The notes under the pieces are model-generated. The model was not told where the DNA came from. It did not search any database and saw nothing but the letters and a program-made list of their open reading frames with translations. A DNA stretch of 64,000 nt, from positions 397,895 to 461,894 of the forward strand of contig NZ_LT635545.1 of NCBI RefSeq assembly GCF_900120125.1, in the 5' to 3' direction. The DNA is from Gemella massiliensis. GTDB taxonomy: Bacteria; Bacillota; Bacilli; Staphylococcales; Gemellaceae. Positions 37,256 to 46,536 of the stretch are shown here, piece after piece. The translations under genes were made by a program, and so were the position numbers. Every line of letters starts with the position of its first letter. Position 1 is the first letter of the stretch.

Positions 37256-38025
37256 TATGCCTCCCCTCCTACCAATCTAAGAATAAAGTAAACCGTTACG
37301 ATTCCCGCTCCCAGTGCAAAGGCAATACAAAACGTTTCGACGAATCTAATCATACCCGATAAATAATGTCTTGCCATAATATCACGCATTGAATTAGTAA
37401 TCGTAATTCCCGGTACAAGAGGAACTACCGCACCGACCATAGCAAATTTTAATGAAACACCGTTACAAAGTAAATATGTTACGTATCCCGCCGCCCCCCC
37501 TACAAAGGTACTGATATATTCTGAAATAAAAGGTGCTTTTAAATATCCTGCAACTCTTAAAAAAACGTAGTAGGCGACAACTCCGGCGATTCCCCCCGGA
37601 AAAACATCCCACCAACTACCTTCAAAAATAAGAACGATACTTCCACTTAAAATTCCGGCACATAAAATTTTGAACCATTCCGGAATTTTACTTTGTTCTT
37701 TTTCAACAATTTTTAAACTTTTATACATATCGGTTAATCCGATTTTCCCGGCTGTATATGCCCTTGAGAGTGTATTAACAGCCGTTGTTTTGGTCAGGTT
37801 ATATGTTCTGTCTTCCACACGACGAAAATCAGTTCCGACATCTTCAATTCTAACAAAAAGCCCTGAAAGAGTGACGTGGGTGTAATAAATATCCATTCTA
37901 GGATCGCCGATACCCTTTCGAATAATTCGCTCCATTGTATCTTCTATTCGATACACTTCCGCTCCATTTTCCATAAGAATTTTCCCGGCAAGTAATGCTG
38001 TCTTCATTAATAATTTTTCATTCAT
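37255..38025 (-). CDS. threonine/serine exporter family protein, large subunit (ThrE-like)
   Basis: 256 residues. An N-terminal soluble domain (ALLAGKILMENGAEVYRIEDTMERI, typical ThrE/DUF1212 start) is followed by five membrane helices from about residue 118 onward. The conserved VPLVPGITITNSMRDIMARHYLSG segment mirrors the small subunit's VPVVPGVTIYDAFR motif, as expected for the internal repeat of ThrE. First gene of the two-gene unit. Intact; no regulator next to it. Confidence 0.85.
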   Translation of the reverse strand: MNEKLLMKTALLAGKILMENGAEVYRIEDTMERIIRKGIGDPRMDIYYTHVTLSGLFVRIEDVGTDFRRVEDRTYNLTKTTAVNTLSRAYTAGKIGLTDMYKSLKIVEKEQSKIPEWFKILCAGILSGSIVLIFEGSWWDVFPGGIAGVVAYYVFLRVAGYLKAPFISEYISTFVGGAAGYVTYLLCNGVSLKFAMVGAVVPLVPGITITNSMRDIMARHYLSGMIRFVETFCIAFALGAGIVTVYFILRLVGGEA

Positions 38026-38302
38026 AACAATTATCCATCTTAAAACAAAATGTTTTATAGTCCTTTCCTAGAATTTCAACAAACATATTATAGCATAAAT
38101 ATTTAACTAAAAATATAGTTTTGTTTAAAAATATTTTATATTTAGTATTAAGAATTTTTCAGGCTTTATTAGTTGCCCTTAATATCTTTGTATATTGGAA
38201 AAAGCTAACTATACTTCTTTTAAAAATACTTATTAAAAACATTATTACGGCGTTATTTTTAAATTATTTAAAAATAAAATTTTATTTTATCAAAATTAAA
38301 GA
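38026..38302. other. intergenic region between the exporter pair and the sensor kinase
   Basis: AT-rich. A possible 61-residue plus-strand ORF (38121-38306) has low-complexity Leu/Ile/Lys content and no ribosome site, so I do not call it. It should contain the exporter promoter. Confidence 0.45.
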
Positions 38303-38345
38303 ATAAAAAATCAACTTTAGGAAAATGTTTCCCCGCGGTTGATTT
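38303..38345 (-). terminator. terminator of the two-component operon
   Basis: AAATCAAC / GTTGATTT arms with a T-run on the minus strand, overlapping the kinase stop codon. Confidence 0.75.
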
Positions 38346-39684
38346 ATTTTATCGGTAATTCTATTTTAAATCTCATACCATCTTTATATGGTAGAAAACT
38401 ATAGTTCAACTCATAGCTTTCTAAAATATTTTTAACAATGTATATACCCAATCCCGTTCCTCTGTTTTTGGCATTATCAAATACTTGGGTGCGATAGAAT
38501 ATTTTAAACAGATTATCCAATTCACTTTTCTCAAGTGCTTCGCAAGTGTTATCCACCACCAAATAGTTATTTTGTAAGTGTATGCTTATCTCTCCATAAA
38601 ATTGGGTATATTTTACGGCATTTCCTATAATGTTTGATAGTACTTTGCCAAACGCCTGTTTGTTCATTAGAATGGTTTTTTCTTCACAAAGTAGGTTTTG
38701 AATTTTTAATTTTTTATTTAGGTATAGCTCTTCATAATTTTTTAGAATATTTTCTACCTCTTTTTTTACAAAAAGTTCTTCTTTATTTTCAGTCCATTCT
38801 TGAAATTTTGACGATTCTAAAATTTCTTTAAGCAATTTGTCCATATCATCAATAACGGAAATACTCTTTTTAAGATAAGTATTATGATTTTTATATTTTC
38901 CGATATTGTAAAGCATACTTTCCTGCATAATTTTCAAACTGGTTAAAGGCGTTTTTAATTCATGAGAAGCACTTCGCAAAAAGTTAACTTTTTGTTCTTG
39001 AAGTTTTTCTATATTTTTATTTTTAGTTTTCAAAGTTTCAATAACAGCCAGCAATGTCTCATACAATTTATTAATATGTAATCCTACTTCTCCTATTTCA
39101 TCTTTTTGAACTATATCGAATCTGGCATTAGGGTCTAATTTTTCCATTTTTTCTGTTACATCAGCAGCGTATAACAGCGGTCTAACTAATATTTTTGAAT
39201 AAAAATAAGAAAATACTATCGAGAAAAACAAGGTAATTCCGACCACTGCCGGTAATGTTAACCGTAATGTTCTCGTGAATTTCTCTTTAACGTCTTTACT
39301 TAGGACGACTTGAACAATAACACGGTAGCCGTCACTTGTCGTTAATGATCTTTCTTCTATTAGTAATTGGTTATTTTCTCCCTTGTTTTCTATATCCAAA
39401 TCATGAGTTAATTCGAACTTTCCATCATTTATATCTCTTTTTAAATGTGCCGTTAAATTTATATTTTTAGAGTAGGCTTCTAAAAATGTTCGTACTTCGG
39501 AAATATTTTTACCGTTTAAACTTTGAACTAAAACATCAGCCCTTTCTCTTATCTCTCTTTTTTCTTGTTTAAGATATTCATTAGGGAATACACAATAAAA
39601 AATTGCATGCGCCAACAATGATATACTTCCTAAAATAGTTATTGTGTAAATAAAAGTCTTGGGAAAAATTTTCATATTCTTCAT
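38344..39684 (-). CDS. sensor histidine kinase
   Basis: 446 residues. A first membrane helix (residues ~12-32), an extracellular sensing part (~33-140) and a second helix (~141-165) are followed by a HAMP segment and a coiled coil. The HisKA box has phospho-acceptor His in FLRSASHELKTPLTSLK, and the HATPase domain has N box IIGNAVKYT and G box NRGTGLGIYIVKN. It partners the response regulator whose stop touches its start. The signal is unknown; kinases of this layout often sense envelope stress or antimicrobial peptides. No dedicated transporter lies beside it. Confidence 0.9.
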   Translation of the reverse strand: MKNMKIFPKTFIYTITILGSISLLAHAIFYCVFPNEYLKQEKREIRERADVLVQSLNGKNISEVRTFLEAYSKNINLTAHLKRDINDGKFELTHDLDIENKGENNQLLIEERSLTTSDGYRVIVQVVLSKDVKEKFTRTLRLTLPAVVGITLFFSIVFSYFYSKILVRPLLYAADVTEKMEKLDPNARFDIVQKDEIGEVGLHINKLYETLLAVIETLKTKNKNIEKLQEQKVNFLRSASHELKTPLTSLKIMQESMLYNIGKYKNHNTYLKKSISVIDDMDKLLKEILESSKFQEWTENKEELFVKKEVENILKNYEELYLNKKLKIQNLLCEEKTILMNKQAFGKVLSNIIGNAVKYTQFYGEISIHLQNNYLVVDNTCEALEKSELDNLFKIFYRTQVFDNAKNRGTGLGIYIVKNILESYELNYSFLPYKDGMRFKIELPIK

Positions 39685-40337
39685 TATAATTTTATCTTAT
39701 ACCCCACATTCTTAACAGTTATTATGCAGTCTAATACTAATTTCTTTCTTAAATTTTTTATGTAAACATCAATCACTCTTTCCAACGGAATACCTTCGGT
39801 ATCGCTCCAAGCGTGTTCTATTATCTGGCTTCTGGTTAACACTTGATTTGGATAGCGAAGCAATAATCTCAATATATCCAATTCTTTTGGTTTTATATCG
39901 ACTTCATGCCCGCCGTTGGTTGCGTTGTAACTGGTAAAATCGACTATTGTTTCACCGTAAGACCATGTATCGTGTATACCATAGTGTCTGGTTAATAATG
40001 CTTTTACCCTTTTTTCAAGTAATGCCAAAGAAAACGGTTTTATTACATAGTCATCAGCATCCAGATCAAAACAAATTAACTGTGTTTGTTCATCATTTAA
40101 TGCACTTAGTATTATGACCGGTATATTACTGATTTTTCTAATTTCTTTTAACACTTCAAACCCATGCTTTTTCGGTAGCATCAAATCTAAAATAATTAGA
40201 TCTACAGTATTACTATTAAATAGATTTAATCCTTGTTCTCCATTTTCTGCCAATAATACATTGTAATTTTCTTCTTTGAAAAACTCTGCTATTCCGTCTA
40301 AAATTATTTCTTCATTATCAATAATAAGTATATTCAT
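39684..40337 (-). CDS. OmpR/PhoB-family response regulator
   Basis: 217 residues from ATG 40337, with GGAG 9 bases upstream. An upstream TTG in the same frame would overlap that site and is less likely. The receiver domain has the acidic pocket DNEE and phospho-acceptor Asp51 (LIILDLMLP), plus Lys in VIKPFSL. The C-terminal winged helix has the OmpR recognition region (LTRSQIIEHAWSDTEG...ERVIDVYIKNLRKKL). Operon of two genes with the kinase. Target genes cannot be named from this window. Confidence 0.92.
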   Translation of the reverse strand: MNILIIDNEEIILDGIAEFFKEENYNVLLAENGEQGLNLFNSNTVDLIILDLMLPKKHGFEVLKEIRKISNIPVIILSALNDEQTQLICFDLDADDYVIKPFSLALLEKRVKALLTRHYGIHDTWSYGETIVDFTSYNATNGGHEVDIKPKELDILRLLLRYPNQVLTRSQIIEHAWSDTEGIPLERVIDVYIKNLRKKLVLDCIITVKNVGYKIKL

Positions 40338-40573
40338 ATAGTCTTTCTCCAATCATAATATTATGGTTTCTATCAACTATTTCAATATATCCTTTTTAAA
40401 TTTATAACAGTATTATCGTATCACTTTATCTTAAAATTTTCAATCTAATCATCAAAATTTCATATTTGTTTCATATAAAACATAATAATTTATGCTGGTA
40501 TATTTTATAAACTTTATCTTATATTTACCCTCTTTTTACAATAAAAGGCTCTATATTAAATATTAAAATGAAA

Positions 40574-40604
40574 TTTTCCCATGCCGGATATTTATTATAC
40601 AACC
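40574..40604. mobile_element. solo ISL3-type left end, inverted (relic)
   Basis: TTTTCCCATGCCGGATATTT plus ATTATACAACC is the reverse complement of the complete element's left end (31905-31935) with three or four differences. No transposase is present. The rest of 40353-40676 has no gene. Confidence 0.7.
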
Positions 40605-40676
40605 TATAAATTTTATAGGAAAAGTATTTATCTTGTTTTTGGATAGTGCTGTAAGAAAAATTTCCATATAAATTTA

Positions 40677-40711
40677 AAAAAGCACCTCGAATATCATTCG
40701 AGATGCCTTTG
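40677..40711 (-). terminator. terminator of the LysM-NlpC/P60 gene
   Basis: AAAGGCATCTCGAAT and ATTCGAGGTGCTTTT pair on the minus strand, then TTTTAAAT. Confidence 0.85.
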
Positions 40712-40725
40712 AACTTTACTTTATA

Positions 40726-41652
40726 TTATCTTACACGGATATATACAGCTCCACTACCTACGCTTGCAGTGTTAAGTACTGTTTGGTTTCCGTACCAACC
40801 ACCGTGAACTGCTTGACCGTTTCCTGCATATACGGCAATATGAGCTAATCCTATTCCACCGTTAGCATAATAGATTAAGTCACCCGGTTGTGCTTGTGAT
40901 GCCGGAACTACTGTTCCTAATTTCATGTATCCAGCCGGCCAGTCGTGGAAATTAATTCCTACTGCTTTAAGTGCATTTGTTACCAACATTGTACAGTCTT
41001 GGTATCTTCCTAATTGCGCTAAAGCCGCTTGATAAATTGCAGATCCTTTGCTAGAAGATCTCACTGTTGCTGCCGGAGCAGGTGCTTTAGTTGTTGTTTG
41101 AGCAACTGCTTTAGTTTGTGCTTTTGGTGCTTCTGCTTTTTTAACTTCCGCTTTTGGAGTTGCAGCCGCTTTTTCTTCAACTTTCGCTACAGTTTTAGTT
41201 GGAGTGCTTTCCACTACACTAGTTTTCGCTACAGTATTTTCCGCTTTTGCCGGAGCTGATTCAGTTACTTTTAATACTTCACCAACATAAATTAAGTTTG
41301 GATTAGAAACATTGTTTAATTGTACTAACTTATCTACCGATACTCCAAATTTATTAGAAATTTTACCTAAAGTATCACCTAAAACTACTGTGTAGTATCC
41401 TTGTGATTTAGCTTTTGCCACTTGTGATACAGTTTCGTTATAAGTTAATTTATCTCCAGGAAAGATAAGTGAACTTGTAAGATTGTTATCTTTCATAAGT
41501 TGGTCAACTGTTGTTCCGTTGTTAATAGCAATATCCCAAAGTGTATCACCTTTTTTTACTGTATATGTATCCGCATCAGCCACTTGTGCCAATCCGAAAG
41601 CCACTGTCGATACTATTGCTGTTGTTGCTACTAATTTATGTAATTTACCCAT
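40726..41652 (-). CDS. secreted LysM - NlpC/P60 cell-wall hydrolase
   Basis: 308 residues. A signal peptide (to about AQVADA) is followed by two LysM peptidoglycan-binding modules (residues ~28-72, YTVKKGDTLWDIA, and ~86-130, YTVVLGDTLGKIS). An Ala/Lys/Pro/Thr-rich linker and a C-terminal NlpC/P60 peptidase come next, with Cys in YQDCTMLVTNAL and His in GIGLAHIAVYAGNGQAVHG. It probably cuts peptide cross-bridges in the wall during growth or separation. The Cys-proximal residues lack the typical D-C-S-G (here D-C-T-M), a modest deviation also seen in cocci. Single gene. Confidence 0.9.
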   Translation of the reverse strand: MGKLHKLVATTAIVSTVAFGLAQVADADTYTVKKGDTLWDIAINNGTTVDQLMKDNNLTSSLIFPGDKLTYNETVSQVAKAKSQGYYTVVLGDTLGKISNKFGVSVDKLVQLNNVSNPNLIYVGEVLKVTESAPAKAENTVAKTSVVESTPTKTVAKVEEKAAATPKAEVKKAEAPKAQTKAVAQTTTKAPAPAATVRSSSKGSAIYQAALAQLGRYQDCTMLVTNALKAVGINFHDWPAGYMKLGTVVPASQAQPGDLIYYANGGIGLAHIAVYAGNGQAVHGGWYGNQTVLNTASVGSGAVYIRVR

Positions 41653-41994
41653 CTGTTCTAAAATCTCCTTAAATTCATATTTGTGAACTTATATTCACTT
41701 TTATCAATTTTCTTTAATGTATTTTCAATTTCTAAATTTATAGTTTCTTAACGTTTTTTCAAACCAATGTAGTAACATTGTATTATATATCTTTCACCTT
41801 TTCAATAGTTGTAACACTTTTGTAATAATAGTGATAATCTTCTGTTACATTGCTTGTGTTTCGTTACTTTACAGTAATTTGTTCCTATGAAAATAAATCA
41901 CTTTTATTGCTTTCATGCAACATTTATTATATAGTAATATTGTAAATTGTACTGATTGGTCAATGATATATTATAAAATTATGGAGGATTATAT
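41653..41994. other. divergent promoter region between the wall hydrolase and ccdA
   Basis: About 340 bp, AT-rich, holding promoters for two divergent genes. The hydrolase start has AAGGAG, ccdA has GGAGG. I see no repeat or RNA. Confidence 0.5.
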
Positions 41995-42723
41995 ATGTAT
42001 GATTTCACAGCTTCAGCTTCTATCTTGAAGATATTTCTTTTATTTTTAGAAGGTGTACTGTCATTTCTTTCTCCTTGTGTTATTCCTATTTTACCAATTT
42101 ATATAGGGATTTTAGCCGGGAAAAAGGAAAAAAATATCCAAGGTGAATTAGTATTTAATAAACGTAATATTATTGTTAATACTTTATTTTTTGTTTTGGG
42201 AATCTCGGCAACATTTTTTATACTCGCTTTTGCGACAAGTCGTATTAGTATCTTTTTAAATGATAATATTAAAATTCTACAAATTATCAGCGGTATTCTT
42301 ATTATTTTTATGGGATTACTGCAACTCGGTATCTTTAAAATATCCGCTTTGAACAGAGAATTTTCGATGAAAAATAAATTGACACTAAAAAAAGGTAACA
42401 CTACCCCAATCTTAGCATTTTTGATGGGCTTTACCTTTAGTTTTTCTTGGACACCCTGCATAGGCCCTATTTTAGCCGGTGTTTTCATATACGCAAGCAG
42501 CCATACCGGAATTATGAGTATTATTTTAGTTCTCGTATACTCACTCGGATTTATTTTACCGTTTATTCTTGTAGCATTTTTTGCGACACAATTACTTACG
42601 GTCTTTAAGAAAAACGATAATATTTTAAAATACACATCTATTATCTCGGGTGCTATTCTTATTATTATCGGAATTTTAATTTTAAGCGGTTCTTTCGCTA
42701 CAATTATGAGATATTTTAACTAA
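41995..42723 (+). CDS. ccdA: CcdA-type thiol-disulfide transmembrane electron carrier
   Basis: 242 residues with six or seven membrane helices in the LysE/DsbD-like fold. The two redox cysteines are in LSPCVIPILP (helix 1) and SWTPCIGPILAG (helix 4), each with flanking prolines as in CcdA/DsbD. It passes electrons from cytoplasmic thioredoxin to an extracytoplasmic partner. The partner is the next gene, a thioredoxin-like lipoprotein 23 bp downstream. In streptococci the equivalent pair (CcdA with Etrx) reduces surface methionine sulfoxide reductase. No msr gene lies in this window, so the final target is open. Confidence 0.9.
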   Translation: MYDFTASASILKIFLLFLEGVLSFLSPCVIPILPIYIGILAGKKEKNIQGELVFNKRNIIVNTLFFVLGISATFFILAFATSRISIFLNDNIKILQIISGILIIFMGLLQLGIFKISALNREFSMKNKLTLKKGNTTPILAFLMGFTFSFSWTPCIGPILAGVFIYASSHTGIMSIILVLVYSLGFILPFILVAFFATQLLTVFKKNDNILKYTSIISGAILIIIGILILSGSFATIMRYFN

Positions 42724-42746
42724 CTATTTATAATGGAGGTTTAACT

Positions 42747-43325
42747 ATGAAAAAGAAAATTTTACTTACTCTACTTATTTGCGGGTCGGTGATTTTAACC
42801 GGTTGTTCGGCTGATAATCCGAAAAATAATGATTCTGATAACAAGAACAGTTCCAATTCTCAAACTACAAAAAAAACTGAATCACAGGCTTTTGATTTCA
42901 GCGCTATGGATAAAGACGGCAATACCGTTAAACTTAGTAACTTTAAAGGAAAAAAGGTATATATTAATACATGGGCAAGCTGGTGCGGACCTTGTATTAA
43001 GGAAACTCCAGAATTAATCAACACCTATAATAAATTTAAAGATAAAACCGACTTTGCGTTTTTATCAATGACGTCCCCAAATGACAGTTTATTTAAAAAC
43101 GATAATCCCGGTGATAAAGATAAAGCTACTATTCTTGCGAAAGCTAAAGAGTTAGGTATTAATTATCCCATATTATTTGATGTAAATGATAGATTTTTTA
43201 TTAATTACAATATCCGTTCATTCCCAACTCATATTTTTATTAATAGTAATGGGACAATTAATAAGAAAATTACAGGTATGATTTCTAAAGATGTATTAGA
43301 AAAAGAAATTAACGCTTTAGTTTAA
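42747..43325 (+). CDS. extracytoplasmic thioredoxin-like lipoprotein (TlpA/Etrx-type)
   Basis: 192 residues. The lipobox is ILTGC (Cys20) and an Asn/Ser/Lys-rich linker follows. The thioredoxin fold has active site WASWCGPC (Cys80, Cys83) and cis-Pro in IRSFPTHIFI. Anchored outside the membrane, it would receive electrons from CcdA and reduce surface proteins, for example oxidised methionine repair enzymes. It follows ccdA on the same strand with GGAGG in the 23-bp gap. Normal length. Confidence 0.9.
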   Translation: MKKKILLTLLICGSVILTGCSADNPKNNDSDNKNSSNSQTTKKTESQAFDFSAMDKDGNTVKLSNFKGKKVYINTWASWCGPCIKETPELINTYNKFKDKTDFAFLSMTSPNDSLFKNDNPGDKDKATILAKAKELGINYPILFDVNDRFFINYNIRSFPTHIFINSNGTINKKITGMISKDVLEKEINALV

Positions 43326-43340
43326 GTTATCCAAATAATG

Positions 43341-43369
43341 ACCACCCCTGAAAAGGGGTGGTTTTCTCT
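43341..43369. terminator. hairpin at the IS200 right end, doubling as ccdA-etrx terminator
   Basis: ACCACCCC / GGGGTGGT, 6-base loop, then TTTTCTCTT on the plus strand. Subterminal hairpins of this type mark IS200/IS605 ends. Confidence 0.75.
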
Positions 43370-43474
43370 TCGGGTATAACCCTTTGTTACTAACACGCAC
43401 CTCAAGGCGCTGGCTTTCACATTCGTTCAAGCCCTATTGTATTTTTACGCCCGCTACCCGTCAAACGGGTTTAT

Positions 43475-43915
43475 CTATTTTTTCTTATTTCCAAATGGTT
43501 TTGTATATTCTTTTGTTGTCAGTTTATCTATTGCAATATCATGCGCTTCTTGATCTTTGATGTATTTTCTTATTGTACCTTCATTCAAACCTACAGTACT
43601 TACATAGTATCCTTCTGCCCAAAACTTTCTATTCCCATACTTATACTTCAGGTTTGCATGCATATCAAATATCATCAGTGAACTTTTTCCTTTCAAATAT
43701 CCCATAAAACTTGATACACTATATTTTAGTGGTATTGATAACAGCAAATGTATATGATCTGGCATTATATGTCCTTCTATTATTTCCACTCCTTTATACT
43801 TACATAACCTTTTTATTATATCTACTATATCTCGTTTGTATTGATTAAATTCTATTTTTCGTCTATACTTAGGGGTAAATACAATATGGTATTTACATAT
43901 CCACCCTTGTGTCAA
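43475..43915 (-). pseudogene. tnpA: IS200 transposase TnpA, 3' part
   Basis: This open frame encodes WICKYHIVFTPKYRRK onward to the end: about 142 genuine residues of a Y1 (HUH) transposase, plus a few residues (LTQG) contributed by the inserted element. The HUH motif is DHIHLLL and the catalytic Tyr lies in TIRKYIKDQ. The family's first ~13 residues are missing here. They are encoded 9.65 kb away at 53593-53555, where the frame reads MANKHNSLSHTKW. Joining the halves at the shared TGG codon gives a full 154-residue enzyme. As it stands, the gene has no ribosome site or native start. Confidence 0.85.
43901..43904 (-). other. left attachment-site core (GTGG) of the inserted element
   Basis: On the minus strand ...TTGACACAAG-GGTGG-ATATG. 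The GTGG is shared with the other boundary (53558-53555); left of it, in minus-strand reading, is element DNA and after it IS200. Deduced from the split transposase. Confidence 0.7.
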
Positions 43916-43960
43916 GTATTGGATACATATTTTTTCAAATTTCCAATCAACTTTTTTACT

Positions 43961-44998
43961 CTATTTTAACTTTAAAATTGGATTTTTCAAGAGCTTGTTT
44001 ATTAGGTCTGCATATACTACTTGGTCAACTACTTCCGATATAGTTGTGATTCTTTGCCCTGCATCTTTGGAAGATGCTCCACAGTGGTATATCCTTTGCT
44101 TATCCGTATTCCAATCTATGATAATATACCTGTCATGGAACTCTCCACCGGATTTTTGAAACTTTATCTTTCTAAACGGATATTCTTTGCAAAAATCTTG
44201 GTATTCAAGGGTATGAAGTCCTTTACCAACATTGTCGCTAAATATAGTGATTTCTACCGATGAGGGTATATCTTTCAGCAGTACCAGTGTCTTAACTCCG
44301 ATATAGTTATCTACAATATAAATGCTCTTTTTTGCTATGCTGTAAATGTCCTTATAAGCAAGGTTCGCTTCAATCGGCTCTCCATTTAAAAGCAAAAATC
44401 CATATTTTAGCTGAGGATTGCTAAGGTCAAGAATTAACTCTGACAGTTCGGATTTATGCACAACACTACCTAAATTGTCCACCAATCCTGCCACCTTATC
44501 TTCCACATTCATTAAATCCCGTCTTAAATCCTGCATTTCTACGACATTACTTGTTATCTGCATGGAAAGCTGTAAAAATTCTCTTTGTCCAATCAAGCCT
44601 TGGTTTTCCACAATATAGTCTTTCATCTGCTTAAAAGTACGTATTAAGGCTTTACTCTGCTTGACAGCAAGCTCTCCTTTAAGAACCGTCATCAGCATGT
44701 AGATTCCGGCTTCACTAAAAACATAAGGTAAGTATCTTCTTCCTCCTGAACCTGTTTCCGATTTTGAGGTCGAAATTTTCGACCTCAAATTTTCCCATTC
44801 CTCTTTTGTAAGTTGAAACCTGAAATCATCGTCAAATTTCTCAATGTTATTTTTGACCTGCTCATTAAATCTTTTTGTTTCATACCCATAAATCTCTGCC
44901 AGTTCAAAGTCAAGCATTACTTTCTGTCCCCTTATGATATAAATTTTTTCTGCAAGGGATTCCTGATTTACAAGCATAATTTCGTCTTTTTTATCCAT
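43961..44998 (-). CDS. ORF6N-domain protein
   Basis: 345 residues from ATG 44998, the best fit to an AAAGGG site about 10 bases upstream and overlapping the recombinase 2 stop. The N-terminal ORF6N domain (IYIIRGQKVMLDFELAEIYGYETKRFNEQVKNN...FRFQLTKEEW) is a DNA-binding module of phage and mobile-element regulators. The C-terminal half (NGEPIEANLAYKDIYSIAKKSIYIVDNYIGVKTL...GGEFHDRYIIIDWN) resembles a PLD-like fold, with the HDRYIIID segment echoing HxK-type motifs. Last gene of the element, 57 bp from its end. Possibly a regulator of excision; function not established. Confidence 0.8.
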   Translation of the reverse strand: MDKKDEIMLVNQESLAEKIYIIRGQKVMLDFELAEIYGYETKRFNEQVKNNIEKFDDDFRFQLTKEEWENLRSKISTSKSETGSGGRRYLPYVFSEAGIYMLMTVLKGELAVKQSKALIRTFKQMKDYIVENQGLIGQREFLQLSMQITSNVVEMQDLRRDLMNVEDKVAGLVDNLGSVVHKSELSELILDLSNPQLKYGFLLLNGEPIEANLAYKDIYSIAKKSIYIVDNYIGVKTLVLLKDIPSSVEITIFSDNVGKGLHTLEYQDFCKEYPFRKIKFQKSGGEFHDRYIIIDWNTDKQRIYHCGASSKDAGQRITTISEVVDQVVYADLINKLLKNPILKLK

Positions 44999-46535
44999 CT
45001 TTTCCATTCCCTTTCTCAAATTTCCAAATAATCTCCACCTTGTCTTTATCATAAACATAAATCCTGTCTATGACTTCGTTGATCCAGTCTAAAACAAGCT
45101 CTCCTTTTGCAACCGCTTCTCTTAGCTTATCAACATTAAGGTTATGTCCTGAAGATGTATTTTCTTTTATCTTGTCCGTAATGATGGTTATTTCCTGTTC
45201 TGTATTTTTAAGTTTTCTGCTTAAATCTTCTTTCTTTGATAAATATGCTTCCTTATCTATTTCGTCCTGTTTATGCTTTTCATAAAGCTGCATTTTGGAA
45301 ACCTGAATCTTTTGCTTTTCCGCTTCCAGTCTTTTCTTCCTGTCAAGCAGGCTTTCACAAATGCTTTCCATAACTTTATGCTCAATCTTTCTTGTCTGTT
45401 CTTTTTCAAGAAAGCTCTCTGTATAAAATTTAATCTCTTCTGAAACAATATCTTCCAGTGTTTCTGCTTTTATCTTCCCTTTCATGCAGCCACAGTCTTT
45501 TACTTTGTACCGATAGGGACAGCAATATCCATCTGTTTTTCCATAATTAACCGTATAAGTCATTTTATGATAGCACTTACCACAATAGACTTTGTCTTGA
45601 AGAATATGAAAATGCTTCCGCTCCCTGCTGATATGTTTTGTATTGCTGTTTAGCATATCCTGCACTTTGTCAAAATCCTCTTTGGATATAATAGCTTCGT
45701 GCATATCTTCTCTAATTATCCAGTCTTTGCTATCAACCCATTTTCTATTATCAGAACCAACTTCCTGTACCCTTGTCTTTCCACCAACAACAGCTCCTGT
45801 ATAAACTCTTTGTGTTAAAACATATCTAATAATCTGTCCTGTCCATACTCCACTTCCTCTTTTAAGCCCTATATGTTTTGCCGGCGTCAGAACACCTCTA
45901 TGATTAAAATCTTTAGAAATGGAAAGCATACTTTCACCACTAAGGTATCTTTCAAAGACTTCTTCAATGATGTTTCTCACTCTATCATCGACAAGTAGCT
46001 GATGATGGTCTTTTTCATCTTTTACATATCCATACGGTGCTTTTGAACCGAAATAATACCCTCTATCCTGTCTTACTCTTACTGATGAACTGATTTTTTG
46101 TGAAATGTCCTTGGAATAGTAGTCATAGACAAGATTCTTAAAAGGAATTTCTAAACTGCTGATTCCATTCTCATTGTTATTACTGTCATAATTGTCATTC
46201 ACAGAGATGAAACGAACCTGCATAAAAGGGAATATCTGCTCAATATATGCTCCGGATTCAATATAATCTCTTGCAAATCGTGATAAATCCTTTACAAGAA
46301 TAGTTCTTATCTCATTTTTCTTCACAAGACCTATCATCTTTTGAAATGCAGGACGATTAAAATTTGTTCCGGTATAGCCATCATCAATATGTTCTCTTAT
46401 CTTCACTCCAGTAAATTCTTCTCTTGAACTGATATAGTCTTTTAAGATTTCTCTTTGGGAAGTAATGCTGTTACTTTCGTCTTTTAAGTCGTCATCTTCT
46501 AAGGAAAGTCTTAAATAAAAATCTACTGTATTCAT
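44991..46535 (-). CDS. large serine recombinase 2
   Basis: 514 residues. The catalytic N-terminal resolvase domain has the nucleophile Ser in VDFYLRLSLEDDD and the Arg-rich VKDLSRFARDYIESG. The recombinase domain (YGYVKDEKDHHQLLVDDRVRNIIEEVFERYLSG) follows. The zinc-ribbon (YCGKCYHKMTYTVNYGK...CCPYRYKVKDCGC) and a long coiled coil come next. AAGGAGGAG lies at the end of recombinase 1, and the two genes nearly overlap. Tandem large serine recombinases are typical of certain Gram-positive ICEs, where both may be needed for integration or excision. Intact. Confidence 0.92.
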   Translation of the reverse strand: MNTVDFYLRLSLEDDDLKDESNSITSQREILKDYISSREEFTGVKIREHIDDGYTGTNFNRPAFQKMIGLVKKNEIRTILVKDLSRFARDYIESGAYIEQIFPFMQVRFISVNDNYDSNNNENGISSLEIPFKNLVYDYYSKDISQKISSSVRVRQDRGYYFGSKAPYGYVKDEKDHHQLLVDDRVRNIIEEVFERYLSGESMLSISKDFNHRGVLTPAKHIGLKRGSGVWTGQIIRYVLTQRVYTGAVVGGKTRVQEVGSDNRKWVDSKDWIIREDMHEAIISKEDFDKVQDMLNSNTKHISRERKHFHILQDKVYCGKCYHKMTYTVNYGKTDGYCCPYRYKVKDCGCMKGKIKAETLEDIVSEEIKFYTESFLEKEQTRKIEHKVMESICESLLDRKKRLEAEKQKIQVSKMQLYEKHKQDEIDKEAYLSKKEDLSRKLKNTEQEITIITDKIKENTSSGHNLNVDKLREAVAKGELVLDWINEVIDRIYVYDKDKVEIIWKFEKGNGKDG

Positions 46536-46536
46536 A

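Noticed and set aside
38121-38306. 61-residue hydrophobic plus-strand ORF
   Set aside because: No ribosome site and biased AT composition; expected by chance in this gap.
41029-41259. Cys/Phe/Ser-rich plus-strand ORF
   Set aside because: Antisense of the Ala/Lys/Thr linker of the LysM-NlpC/P60 protein.
43341-43369. A transcription attenuator of ccdA-etrx
   Set aside because: It lies after the stop codon and fits an ordinary terminator or IS200 end hairpin.
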